From NCBI GenBank assembly GCA_041874725.1, contig CP097466.1:6324001-6388000 (forward strand): a stretch of DNA of 64,000 nt, written 5' to 3'. Made by a program: the position numbers and the translations under genes. The notes below the pieces were generated by a model. It saw only the letters and a list, made by a program, of their open reading frames with translations, made no database searches and was not told where the DNA came from. This document shows, piece by piece, positions 53,776 through 64,000 of this stretch. Positions within the stretch are counted from its first letter, which is position 1. The number at the start of each line of letters is the position of its first letter. The DNA is from Duganella sp. BuS-21. GTDB taxonomy: Bacteria; Pseudomonadota; Gammaproteobacteria; Burkholderiales; Burkholderiaceae_D.

Positions 53776-54471
53776 TCAGAAATCCAGTGGAATATTGTGC
53801 TCGGAACGCCAGGTCTTGAGCAGGTCGTGCCGACGGGCCGGGTAGCGATTGCCGAGCGATTCCACCGCCGCGATACGGTCGATGCGGAAATGGCGGAAGG
53901 CCATGCGCATTTCGCACCACGCGGCCAGTACGCGGCGGCCTTCGAAAAAAGCCAGGGCGAACGGCCACACCACACGATCGGTCGGCGATCCCTGTTCGTC
54001 GCGGTAGGACATGCGCAGGCGGTGCTGGTAGCGGATGGCCTCACGCACCGGGCGCACGTGGATGTCACTGCCGCTTTGCTGGTCCGGCCCGATCGGCACC
54101 CACAGGCTGGTTTCGGCCATGTCGTCGCGCAGGTCTTTGGGTGTGGCCATGGCGATCTTGGCCAGCGCGTTGTTGGCGGCGGCGGCCAGCGCTTCATCGC
54201 CTTGCCTGCGAACCCAGCGCGCGCCGAGCACCAGGGCTTCCAGTTCATCGGCGCCAAACATCAGCGGCGGCAGGAAGAAGCCGTTCTTCAGCATGTAGCC
54301 GACGCCGGCCTCGCCTTCCAGCGGCGCACCAAGGCCGGACAAAGTCTGGATGTCGCGGTAGATGGTGCGTTCGGACACGCCCAGCTGCTCCGCCAGTTTG
54401 GCGGCGGTGACGGGGCGGCGATAGCCGCGCATGGCGTCCATCAGCATGAATAGGCGGCCGGTGCGGCTCAT
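53776..54471 (-). CDS. HTH-WYL transcriptional regulator (YafY-like)
   Basis: The 231-residue protein has an N-terminal HTH (RLFMLMDAMRGYRRPVTAAKLAEQLGVSERTIYRDIQTL) and a C-terminal WYL domain (about 130-210: RLRMSYRDEQG, VWPFALAFFEGRRVLAAWCEMR, FRHFRIDRI). WYL proteins bind ligands or nucleic acids; YafY-type ones are local regulators. It follows eutC by 10 bases and may control ethanolamine use, an inference from position only. Confidence 0.9.
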   Translation of the reverse strand: MSRTGRLFMLMDAMRGYRRPVTAAKLAEQLGVSERTIYRDIQTLSGLGAPLEGEAGVGYMLKNGFFLPPLMFGADELEALVLGARWVRRQGDEALAAAANNALAKIAMATPKDLRDDMAETSLWVPIGPDQQSGSDIHVRPVREAIRYQHRLRMSYRDEQGSPTDRVVWPFALAFFEGRRVLAAWCEMRMAFRHFRIDRIAAVESLGNRYPARRHDLLKTWRSEHNIPLDF

Positions 54472-54481
54472 GGTGCGGGTT

Positions 54482-55276
54482 TCACTCCAACAGGAAATTG
54501 CGCTGAGGCGCCTCCGGTGTGGCGCGCTCGTTTTCGGTTTCGTCCTTCAGCGCCACGCCGGACAACTGGCGGCGGCGCGATTCGGACAGCAGGTAGTGAA
54601 GCTTGAACGCTGCAGCGTCGAAGGTCAAGCCCGCAGCGCGGACATTCGAGATGCAATTGCGATTGGCGTCGGTGAGGCCGGGGCGCGGCGCGTGGGTCAG
54701 GTACAGGCCCATGCTATCGGGCGAGCTGAGGCCGGGGCGTTCGCCGATCAGCACCACTACGGCGTTGGCGTTCAGCAGATGCGCCACTTCGTCGCCCACC
54801 GCCACGCGGCCTTGCTGCACGACGGTGATCGGTGCGATGCACCACTGCTCGGGCGCAATGCGGGCCATCAGCGACTGCAGGAACGGTGCCGCATTCAGCT
54901 CGATCGCCAGCGCCGACAAGCCGTCGGCGACGACGAATGCGACGTCGTAGCGCGCCGTTGGCCGCAGCGCCGTCAGCTGCGCGCGCGAGGCATCGTCAAG
55001 CTGGCGGCCGAGGTCCGGGCGCTGGAGGTAGACATGACGATCACGCGCCGCGCTGTGAAGGCTCACGCACGGCAGGCCGCAAGCGGCGGTCAACGCTGCG
55101 GCCAGCGCTTCCGGCTCCAGCGCCAGATGCACCGCATCGCGCGCACGGGCATGGGCCAGCTGGAACGCCAGCTGCGACGCCGTCGGCTGACTCACGCCCG
55201 CACGTCCCAGCGCAATCCGCGCCGCCGTAAAGCGCCGCAACGACTGCCACGGATTGCTGACCACCGGCTTATCCAT
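54482..55276 (-). CDS. eutC: Ethanolamine ammonia-lyase small subunit EutC
   Basis: EutC, together with EutB and adenosylcobalamin, splits ethanolamine into acetaldehyde and ammonia. The 264-residue protein shows [72 protein letters not shown] and a C-terminal [13 protein letters not shown]. The ATG overlaps the end of eutB by eight bases. No microcompartment genes are nearby, so this is the simple eutBC type used for nitrogen or carbon supply. Confidence 0.96.
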   Translation of the reverse strand: MDKPVVSNPWQSLRRFTAARIALGRAGVSQPTASQLAFQLAHARARDAVHLALEPEALAAALTAACGLPCVSLHSAARDRHVYLQRPDLGRQLDDASRAQLTALRPTARYDVAFVVADGLSALAIELNAAPFLQSLMARIAPEQWCIAPITVVQQGRVAVGDEVAHLLNANAVVVLIGERPGLSSPDSMGLYLTHAPRPGLTDANRNCISNVRAAGLTFDAAAFKLHYLLSESRRRQLSGVALKDETENERATPEAPQRNFLLE

Positions 55277-56657
55277 GCTGCAAAGCCTTATTGAAAGCCG
55301 CCGGAAAAGCCGCCTGCAACGTGAAACGCTCCTCATCGCCGACGATGCCCATGCCCTGCAACCACGCCTCGAACTCCGGTGCCGGCTTCAATCCCAACGC
55401 GCGCCGCACATACAAGGCGTCATGGAAGGACGTGCTCTGGTAGTTGAGCATGATGTCGTCCGATCCCGGTACGCCCATCACGAAGGTGCAGCCGGCCGCG
55501 CCAAGCATGGTGAGCAGCACATCCATATCGTCCTGATCGGCCTCCGCATGATTGGTGTAGCAAACGTCGCAGCCCATCGGCAGCCCAAGCAACTTGGCGC
55601 AAAAATGATCTTCCAACCCCGCACGCAGAATCTGCTTGCCATCGTACAGATACTCCGGCCCGATAAAGCCCACCACCGAATTCACCAGCAGCGGCTCGAA
55701 GCGCCGCGCCACCGCATACGCGCGCGCCTCGCAGGTCTGCTGGTCGACGCCGTGATGCGCATTGGCCGACAAGGCGCTGCCCTGCCCCGTCTCGAAATAC
55801 ATCACATTACCGCCCACCGTGCCGCGCCCCAGCGACAGCGCCGCCTGCCGGGCCTCATCGAGCAGCGACAGCGTGATGCCGAAACCGGCGTTGGCCGCCT
55901 GCGTTCCCGCAATCGACTGGAACACCAGATCCACCGGCGCACCGCGCTCGATGGCGGCGATGGTATTGGTCACATGGGTCAGCACGCAGGACTGCGTAGG
56001 TATCGCATAGCGCGCAATGATTTCGTCCAGCATGGAGACGAGCTTGATCACCTGCGGCACATTGTCGGTGGCGGGATTGATGCCAATCACCGCATCGCCG
56101 CTGCCGTACAGCAGACCGTCGAGAATACTGGCGGCGATGCCGGTGGCGTCATCGGTGGGATGGTTGGGCTGCAGCCGCGTGGCCATGCGGCCGGCCAGGC
56201 CGATGGTGTTGCGGAAGCGCGTGACCACACGGCACTGCTTCGCCACCAGCACCAGATCCTGCACCCGCATGATCTTCGACACCGCCGCCGCCATCTCCGG
56301 CGTGATACCCGGTGCCAGCGCCGCCAGCGCAGCGCCATCCGCCGCGTCGCCCAGCAGCCAGTTGCGGAAGTCGCCAACCGTCAGATGCGCCACGCGCGCA
56401 AACGCCGCCGCATCATGCGTATCGACGATCAGCCGCGTGACCTCATCGTCTTCGTAGGGAACCAGGGCCTCGCTGAGGAACGCTGAAAGCGGCAGCTCGG
56501 CCAGCGCCATCTGCGCCGCCACGCGCTCCTCGGCACTGGACGCAGCCAAGCCGGCCAGGTAATCGCCCGAGCGCGCGGGCGTAGCCTTGGCCATCAAATC
56601 CTTCAGGTCGCGGAACTGGTAAGTCTTACTGCCCACCCGGTGCAAATAGCTGCCCAT
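55269..56657 (-). CDS. eutB: Ethanolamine ammonia-lyase large subunit EutB
   Basis: The 462-residue TIM-barrel catalytic subunit of the B12-dependent lyase shows [80 protein letters not shown] and [19 protein letters not shown]. The start MGSYLHRVG follows AAAGGG at five bases. I see no cobalamin riboswitch in the 111 bp upstream of it; the short hairpin CCCCAA...TTGGGG there has no conserved B12-box. Confidence 0.96.
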   Translation of the reverse strand: MGSYLHRVGSKTYQFRDLKDLMAKATPARSGDYLAGLAASSAEERVAAQMALAELPLSAFLSEALVPYEDDEVTRLIVDTHDAAAFARVAHLTVGDFRNWLLGDAADGAALAALAPGITPEMAAAVSKIMRVQDLVLVAKQCRVVTRFRNTIGLAGRMATRLQPNHPTDDATGIAASILDGLLYGSGDAVIGINPATDNVPQVIKLVSMLDEIIARYAIPTQSCVLTHVTNTIAAIERGAPVDLVFQSIAGTQAANAGFGITLSLLDEARQAALSLGRGTVGGNVMYFETGQGSALSANAHHGVDQQTCEARAYAVARRFEPLLVNSVVGFIGPEYLYDGKQILRAGLEDHFCAKLLGLPMGCDVCYTNHAEADQDDMDVLLTMLGAAGCTFVMGVPGSDDIMLNYQSTSFHDALYVRRALGLKPAPEFEAWLQGMGIVGDEERFTLQAAFPAAFNKALQHG

Positions 56658-56733
56658 CGCTGCCCTTTCGGTTAGGTTGCAATGAGATTGTACGCCCCCA
56701 ACTTTTTGGGGTGGCGGCGTCACTCAATCAAGC

Positions 56734-56762
56734 AAAAAAAAATCCCTCCGCGCGGGAGGGAT
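56734..56762 (-). terminator. Rho-independent terminator after secF
   Basis: On the minus strand, stem ATCCCTCC/GGAGGGAT, five-base loop and nine U, seven bases after the secF stop. It separates secF from eutB. Confidence 0.93.
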
Positions 56763-56768
56763 TCGGAC

Positions 56769-57791
56769 TTAGACGACTGCGCCGTCTGTTTCGTCTTTTT
56801 CCTTGATCGGCTTGATCAGGTCTTCGCGCTTCACGCCGAGCCACATGGCGACTGCCGCAGCCACGAACACCGACGAATAAATACCGAAGCAAATACCGAT
56901 GGTCAGCGCCATGGCGAAGTAGTGCAGCGTTGGTCCGCCCAGGAACAGCATCGACAGCACCATCATCTGCGTACAGCCGTGGGTGATGATGGTACGCGAG
57001 ATGGTCGAGGTGATCGCGTTGTCGATCACTTCATGCACCGACGCCTTGCGCTGCTTGCGGAAGTTTTCGCGGATACGGTCGAAGATAACCACCGATTCAT
57101 TCACCGAGTAGCCCAGCACCGCCAGCACGCCGGCCAGCACCGTCAGCGAAAACTCCCACTGGAAGAACGCGAAGAAGCCCAGGATGATGATCACGTCGTG
57201 CAAGTTGGCGATAATCGCCGCCACGGCGAACTTCCACTCGAAGCGCACCGCCAGGTAGATCATCACGCCGATGATCACCATCACCAGTGCGTTCAGGCCG
57301 TTCTGCGTCAGCTCGTCGCCCACCTGCGGACCGACGAACTCCACCTTCTGCATGGCCACCAGCTCGGCGCCGGCGGGGTTGGCGCAGGATTGCTTGACCA
57401 CGTGCTCGCCTTTGGCGGTCACGGTGTCGATCTGCTTCATGGCGCCGGTTTCGGCCTTGCACAGCGCTTCGAACACTTGCGCCGAGGCGGCGTTGGGCGT
57501 GATGCCCTTCACCACCGGCAGGCGCAGCATGACGTCGTGCGCGGTGCCGAAGCCGGCTGCTTCAGGATGCTCGTAACCGATGCTTTGCAGCGTCGAGCGG
57601 ATCCGTTCCAGGTTGGCCGGCTGCTGGTACTTCAGCTCCATCACGGTGCCGCCGGTGAACTCCACCGAAAAATGCAGGCCCTTGTGGAACAGGAAGAACA
57701 CGGCTGCGACGAAGGTCAACGCCGAAACGACGTTGAACACCAGCGCATGGCGCATGAACGGTATGTCTTTTTTGATGCGGAAAAATTCCAT
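56769..57791 (-). CDS. secF: Protein translocase subunit SecF
   Basis: The 340-residue, six-span inner-membrane partner of SecD uses the proton gradient to pull secreted proteins from SecYEG into the periplasm. Features: the N-terminal helix after MEFFRIKKDIPFMRHALVFN, periplasmic VEFTGGTVMELKYQ and SYSVNESVVIFDRIRENFRK-like GYSVNESVVIFDRIREN. The cytoplasmic end is acidic/basic mixed (KEKDETDGAVV). It follows secD by 25 bases. Confidence 0.97.
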   Translation of the reverse strand: MEFFRIKKDIPFMRHALVFNVVSALTFVAAVFFLFHKGLHFSVEFTGGTVMELKYQQPANLERIRSTLQSIGYEHPEAAGFGTAHDVMLRLPVVKGITPNAASAQVFEALCKAETGAMKQIDTVTAKGEHVVKQSCANPAGAELVAMQKVEFVGPQVGDELTQNGLNALVMVIIGVMIYLAVRFEWKFAVAAIIANLHDVIIILGFFAFFQWEFSLTVLAGVLAVLGYSVNESVVIFDRIRENFRKQRKASVHEVIDNAITSTISRTIITHGCTQMMVLSMLFLGGPTLHYFAMALTIGICFGIYSSVFVAAAVAMWLGVKREDLIKPIKEKDETDGAVV

Positions 57792-57816
57792 GTTTCGTGC
57801 CCCGAGTTATATCCGA

Positions 57817-59679
57817 CTATTTCTGACCCGGTACCCAAACGGTACCGATGGCGATCGATTGCAGCTTTTTCTTGCGGCCGTACCAGAGGTTGACCACGCC
57901 ACGCGACACAAACACGGCGGAGAACATCGAGGTCAGGATACCCAGCGTGTGCACCACGGCGAAGCCGCGGATCGGACCCGAACCGAACACCCACAGCGCC
58001 ACGCCCACGATCAGGGTGGTGACGTTGGAGTCGATGATGGTGGCCCATGCACGATCGAAGCCGGCGGCGATGGCCTGCTGCGGCGTAGCGCCCGCCCGCA
58101 GTTCCTCGCGCACGCGCTCATTGATCAGCACGTTGGAGTCAATCGCCATACCCAGCGCCAGCGCGATAGCGGCCATGCCCGGCAGGGTCAGGGTCACTTG
58201 CATCAGCGACAGGATCGCCAGCAGGAACAACAGATTGCAGGCCAGCGCCAGCACGCTGAAGAAACCGAACATCATGTAGTAGGCGATCATGAAGATCGCG
58301 ATCGCGGCAAAGCCGTAGATGGTCGAGTGCATGCCCTTGTTGATATTCTCGGCGCCCAGTGCAGGACCGATGGTGCGTTCTTCGATCACTTCCATCGGCG
58401 CGGCCAGCGCGCCGGAGCGCAGCAACAGCGCCAGCTCGGCCGAGTTCTCGGCGTTGCCCATGCCGGTGATCTGGAAGCGGCTGCCCAGTTCGGCCTGGAT
58501 GGTGGCGACCGACAGCACTTCCGGCTTGCCCTTTTCTTTCAGCACGATGGCCATCTTCTTGCCGATGCGGTCGCGGGTGGCGTCGCGGATGCGGCGGCCG
58601 CCGTCGCCGTTCAGGTCGATGCTCACGGCCGGCTGGCCGTTCTGGTCCGGGTTAGCGGTGGCGCTGGAGATGTAGTCGCCGGTCAGCACCACGTCCTTGG
58701 TCAGCACGACCGGCACGCCTTTACCGACGGTGAACAGTTCCGAGTTGAACGGAATCGCCGCCGACATTTCGGTGCCCGGCGTGATCGATTCGTCGACCAT
58801 GCGCACTTCCAGGGTGGCGGTGCGGCCGATCACGGCGCGCGCGCGCGCCACGTCCTGCACGCCTGGCAGCTGGACCACGATGCGGTCCGGGCCCTGCTGC
58901 TGGATGATCGGTTCAGCCACGCCCAGCTCGTTGACGCGCTTGGACAGGGTGGCGATATTCTGCTTCACGCCATCGTCGATGGTTTGCTTCAGCGCGGTCG
59001 GTTTCAGCGTGATCGTGGTCTTGAGCTCGTCACCGGTGCCGGAGTCCAGGTACAGCAGGTCGGACACCTGGCCCGACAGCACGTCCTTGGCCTTCTGGCG
59101 GGTGGCGTCGTCGCGGAATTTGATTTCGATGCTGTCGCCGACCAGGTCGATGCCGGCGTGGCGCACGTTCTTGTCGCGCAGCGTACTGCGGGCGGCGGCC
59201 TGGATGCCTTGCACGCGCTTGGTCAGCACGGCCTTGGTGTCCACCTGCATCAGGAAGTGCACGCCGCCGCGCAAGTCGAGGCCGAGGTACATCGGCAGCG
59301 CGTGCAGTTTCTGCATCCATTTCGGCGTATCCGCTTGCAGGTTCAGCGCCACCAGATAGGTCGGGTCGGCGGGATCGGCGTTCAGGCCCTGCTCCAGCAC
59401 CGACTTGGCGTGGAACTGGATGTCCGGCGTGGCGAAGCGCACGCGCACGGAGGCATAGGTGCCGCTGCCGTCGAAGGCGATGCCGTTATTGGCGATGCCG
59501 GCGCGGGTCAGCACCTCGGCCACCTTGGTGCTCATATCGGACGTCATCTTGACGGTCGACTTGCCGCTCGTGACCTGCACTGCCGGCGATTCGCCGAAGT
59601 AGTTAGGCACGGTGTACAGCGCGCCCAGCAGAATGGCGACGGCAATGAGGAGATATTTCCAGACTGGATAACGATTCAT
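57817..59679 (-). CDS. secD: Protein translocase subunit SecD
   Basis: The 620-residue, six-span protein has one N-terminal helix (MNRYPVWKYLLIAVAILLGALYTVPN), a large periplasmic P1 region (GLDLRGGVHFLMQVD, QGPDRIVVQLPGVQD) and the C-terminal membrane block (GMAIDSNVLINERVREELRAG). With SecF it completes protein export. A hairpin followed by four U lies between yajC and secD and may set their ratio. Confidence 0.98.
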   Translation of the reverse strand: MNRYPVWKYLLIAVAILLGALYTVPNYFGESPAVQVTSGKSTVKMTSDMSTKVAEVLTRAGIANNGIAFDGSGTYASVRVRFATPDIQFHAKSVLEQGLNADPADPTYLVALNLQADTPKWMQKLHALPMYLGLDLRGGVHFLMQVDTKAVLTKRVQGIQAAARSTLRDKNVRHAGIDLVGDSIEIKFRDDATRQKAKDVLSGQVSDLLYLDSGTGDELKTTITLKPTALKQTIDDGVKQNIATLSKRVNELGVAEPIIQQQGPDRIVVQLPGVQDVARARAVIGRTATLEVRMVDESITPGTEMSAAIPFNSELFTVGKGVPVVLTKDVVLTGDYISSATANPDQNGQPAVSIDLNGDGGRRIRDATRDRIGKKMAIVLKEKGKPEVLSVATIQAELGSRFQITGMGNAENSAELALLLRSGALAAPMEVIEERTIGPALGAENINKGMHSTIYGFAAIAIFMIAYYMMFGFFSVLALACNLLFLLAILSLMQVTLTLPGMAAIALALGMAIDSNVLINERVREELRAGATPQQAIAAGFDRAWATIIDSNVTTLIVGVALWVFGSGPIRGFAVVHTLGILTSMFSAVFVSRGVVNLWYGRKKKLQSIAIGTVWVPGQK

Positions 59680-59706
59680 ATGGCTCTAACGTTCAATGGT
59701 GACGTC

Positions 59707-59730
59707 AAAAGGCCCGCGCAAACGCGGGCC
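59707..59730 (-). terminator. Weak terminator or attenuator between yajC and secD
   Basis: Perfect 8-bp stem GGCCCGCG/CGCGGGCC with a four-base loop, followed on the minus strand by only four U. Within an otherwise co-directional block it likely allows partial read-through. Confidence 0.65.
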
Positions 59731-59737
59731 ATGGGAA

Positions 59738-60073
59738 TTACAGGCTCTTCAGCGTGCCGTTCGGCAGCACCATCGTGATCGAGTTCTTTTGCACCACCAG
59801 TTCAGCGCCGCTGGAGACTTCCAGGGTCACGTACAGGTCGGCGATCTTGGTGACCTTGCCCAGCACGCCGCCGGCGGTGACCACTTCATTGCCCTTGGCC
59901 AGGGCTTCCATCATGGCCTTTTGCTCTTTGGCGCGCTTCTGCTGAGGACGGATCATCAGGAAGTACATGGCCACGAACATCAGGATCAGGAAACCATATT
60001 GACCCAGGAAACTGGAGGAACCGATGGCTTCCAGTGGATTGGATTGGGCATACGCGTTGGAAATAAAGAACAC
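59738..60073 (-). CDS. yajC: Sec translocon accessory protein YajC
   Basis: The 111-residue single-span protein has a hydrophobic helix (GFLILMFVAMYFLMI) followed by RPQQKRAKEQKAMMEALAKGNEVVTAGGVLGKV, the family signature. It associates with SecDF-SecYEG at the inner membrane. Gene order tgt-yajC-secD-secF is the common one. Confidence 0.97.
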   Translation of the reverse strand: MFFISNAYAQSNPLEAIGSSSFLGQYGFLILMFVAMYFLMIRPQQKRAKEQKAMMEALAKGNEVVTAGGVLGKVTKIADLYVTLEVSSGAELVVQKNSITMVLPNGTLKSL

Positions 60074-60144
60074 AGTGACTCCGATATCTATAGTTTGAAA
60101 AAACAGCGCTGTATTCTAGCACTGGCCGCAAGGCGTTAGGACTT

Positions 60145-62402
<2,258 letters not shown>

Positions 62403-62486
62403 TTGCGAACTCAGTTAAAAATACGATAGTCCCAACGACGGCGCCAGCCTTACAATACCGGCGGCCAACCCTCTATTTTACGCCAT

Positions 62487-64000
62487 ATGCCTGTTTCACC
62501 GTCGAAAACTGCCAAAAAAACCGTCAGCCCGGAGGCCAAACTGGCCAAACTGGGCCTGCACACCGACATGGACCTGGTGCTGCACCTGCCCATGCGCTAC
62601 GAGGACGAGACGCAGGTCATCAGCATCGAAGAAGCGCGCCTGCACGGCGGCGACACCTCCCAAGTTGAGGGCATAGTTGTAAAAAACGAGATCACTTACA
62701 AGCCGCGACGTCAATTATTAGTCCATATCAGCGACGGCACGGGCGATTTACAGCTGCGTTTCATGAATTTCTACGGCAGCCAGGTCAAGCAACTGGCCGA
62801 AGGCACGCGGGTGCGGGTGCGCGGGGAACTGAAGCATGGCTTCTTCGGCGCCGAGATGGTGCATCCCGCCTACAAGGTGGTCAACGAAGGCGCGCCGCTG
62901 CCGACCTCTCTTACGCCGGTCTATCCGTCTGGCGAGGGTCTGTCACAGCCGGTGCTGCGCAAGGCCATCGGCGAAGCCATGAAGCGGGTCGACTGGACCG
63001 ACACCCTGCCGGCGTCGCTGCGCGCGCAATTGCAGCTGTCGGACCTGGAACCGGCGGTGAAGTTGCTGCACTACCCGCCGCAACAAGTGGACGAACACGC
63101 ACTGGCCGACCGCTCGCATCCCGCCTGGACGCGGGTGAAGTTCGACGAACTGCTGGCGCAGCAGCTGTCGCTGAAACGCGCCCAGCGCGCACGTCGCGCC
63201 AAGGGCTCGCCGCCGCTGACGGTGGTGGGCAAGCTCTCGAAAAGCCTGCAATCGGTGCTGCCGTTCAAACTGACCAAGGCGCAGCAGCGCGTGCTGACCG
63301 AAATCAGCGCCGATCTGCGCCAGCCGTATCCGATGCAGCGCCTGCTGCAGGGCGATGTCGGCAGCGGCAAGACCGTGGTGTCGGCTTTGGCCGCTGCGCA
63401 GGCGATCGACAGCGGCTACCAGGCCGCGCTGATGGCGCCGACCGAAATCCTGGCCGAGCAGCACTTCCGCAAGATCGCCGCGTGGATCGAGCCATTGGGA
63501 GTGAAGGTCGCGTGGCTGACCGGCAGCTTGAAGAAAAAAGACAAGCAGGCCGCCTACGAGATGATCGAATCGGGCGAAGCGCGGCTGGTGGTGGGCACCC
63601 ATGCGCTGCTGCAGGACGTGGTGATGTTCGAGAACCTCGGCCTGTCCATTGTCGACGAGCAGCACCGCTTCGGCGTCGGCCAGCGCCTCACGTTGCGCAA
63701 CAAGGGCAATGAAGGCGCGGTGCCGCACCAGCTGATGATGTCGGCCACGCCGATTCCGCGCACGCTGGCGATGACCTACTACGCCGACCTGGAAGTCTCG
63801 GTGATCGACGAACTGCCGCCGGGACGCAGTCCCATCGTCACGCGCGCCATCGACCAGAACCGGCGCGATGAAGTGATCGAACGCGTACACGCGGCGGCGC
63901 AGGAGGGCAGGCAAGTATATTGGGTCTGTCCGCTGATCGAAGAATCGGAAGCGCTGCAACTGCAAACCGCCACGGAAACGCACCTTCTGCTGTCCGAAGC
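62487..64000 (+). CDS. recG: ATP-dependent DNA helicase RecG (5' part, cut by the window)
   Basis: The open frame runs off the right edge after 504 codons; RecG is normally about 690 residues. It starts MPVSPSKTAKK, 84 bp from divergent queA. The wedge domain covers about 50-160 (VEGIVVKNEITYKPRRQLLVHISDGTGDL). The helicase core begins with the Q-motif region FKLTKAQQRVL, Walker A GDVGSGKTVV, Walker B variant DEQHRFG and MSATPIPRTLAM. RecG reverses stalled replication forks and unwinds branched DNA. Confidence 0.96.
   Translation, partial: MPVSPSKTAKKTVSPEAKLAKLGLHTDMDLVLHLPMRYEDETQVISIEEARLHGGDTSQVEGIVVKNEITYKPRRQLLVHISDGTGDLQLRFMNFYGSQVKQLAEGTRVRVRGELKHGFFGAEMVHPAYKVVNEGAPLPTSLTPVYPSGEGLSQPVLRKAIGEAMKRVDWTDTLPASLRAQLQLSDLEPAVKLLHYPPQQVDEHALADRSHPAWTRVKFDELLAQQLSLKRAQRARRAKGSPPLTVVGKLSKSLQSVLPFKLTKAQQRVLTEISADLRQPYPMQRLLQGDVGSGKTVVSALAAAQAIDSGYQAALMAPTEILAEQHFRKIAAWIEPLGVKVAWLTGSLKKKDKQAAYEMIESGEARLVVGTHALLQDVVMFENLGLSIVDEQHRFGVGQRLTLRNKGNEGAVPHQLMMSATPIPRTLAMTYYADLEVSVIDELPPGRSPIVTRAIDQNRRDEVIERVHAAAQEGRQVYWVCPLIEESEALQLQTATETHLLLSE

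Noticed and set aside
56658..56733. Cobalamin riboswitch before eutB
   Set aside because: The gap is too short and no B12-box-like sequence is visible; the only structure is a small hairpin.

Overview
The window is a contiguous piece of chromosome from a high-GC betaproteobacterium. Gene content and order suggest the Oxalobacteraceae (the Massilia/Duganella/Janthinobacterium group). Pointers are an EutBC pair without microcompartment genes, a Pseudomonas-type two-subunit arginine succinyltransferase, a NAD-type 1,573-residue glutamate dehydrogenase, the yajC-secD-secF/tgt/queA/recG block, and many short inverted repeats of the kind common in that family. The genus is an inference. I see no rRNA, tRNA, CRISPR array, phage or insertion sequence.

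Layout. 1-5.8 kb: end of a NUDIX-like gene, mnmA, an exonuclease/pseudo-receiver pair, a Phd/VapC toxin-antitoxin module, a GST and an FMN-binding glutamate-synthase-like protein. 5.8-10.8 kb: iron cluster with feoA-feoB-Cys-rich membrane protein facing bfd-tonB, followed by bacterioferritin; both intergenic regions carry Fur-box-like sites. 10.7-18.3 kb: a sucrose locus (LacI regulator, TonB-dependent receptor, amylosucrase/sucrose hydrolase, PfkB sugar kinase, MFS transporter) with two 14-bp palindromic operators before the receptor. 18.4-36 kb: purB, cytochrome b561, two YceI proteins, an S46 peptidase, a RelE-like toxin with a broken antitoxin, an oxidoreductase, a degenerate metallo-beta-lactamase-like protein, an M14 peptidase, a FUSC transporter, a DMT exporter, a diguanylate cyclase, an APC permease and several very small proteins. 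36-37.5 kb: an AbrB/VapC module and an EF-hand protein.

37.5-51.7 kb holds the most striking unit: a complete arginine succinyltransferase (AST) catabolic operon, astC-aruF-aruG-astD-astB-gdhB-astE, with the NAD-glutamate dehydrogenase gene embedded between astB and astE. It is preceded by an ArgR-type (AraC family) regulator that itself follows a DMT exporter. The astC promoter has a perfect -10 box and a sequence fitting the Pseudomonas ArgR half-site as I remember it. The unit would take arginine through to 2-oxoglutarate and succinate, releasing all the nitrogen.

51.7-64 kb: marR, a small hypothetical gene, an HDOD protein with a possibly leaderless mRNA, a 347-bp non-coding stretch with an inverted repeat and a possible small RNA or long 3' UTR, eutB-eutC-WYL regulator, then recG (+, cut by the window end) and the queA-tgt-yajC-secD-secF block (-).

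Start sites were chosen from ribosome-binding sites and family N-termini. Several differ from the longest possible frame because the coding strand is GC-rich and antisense frames stay open for kilobases.
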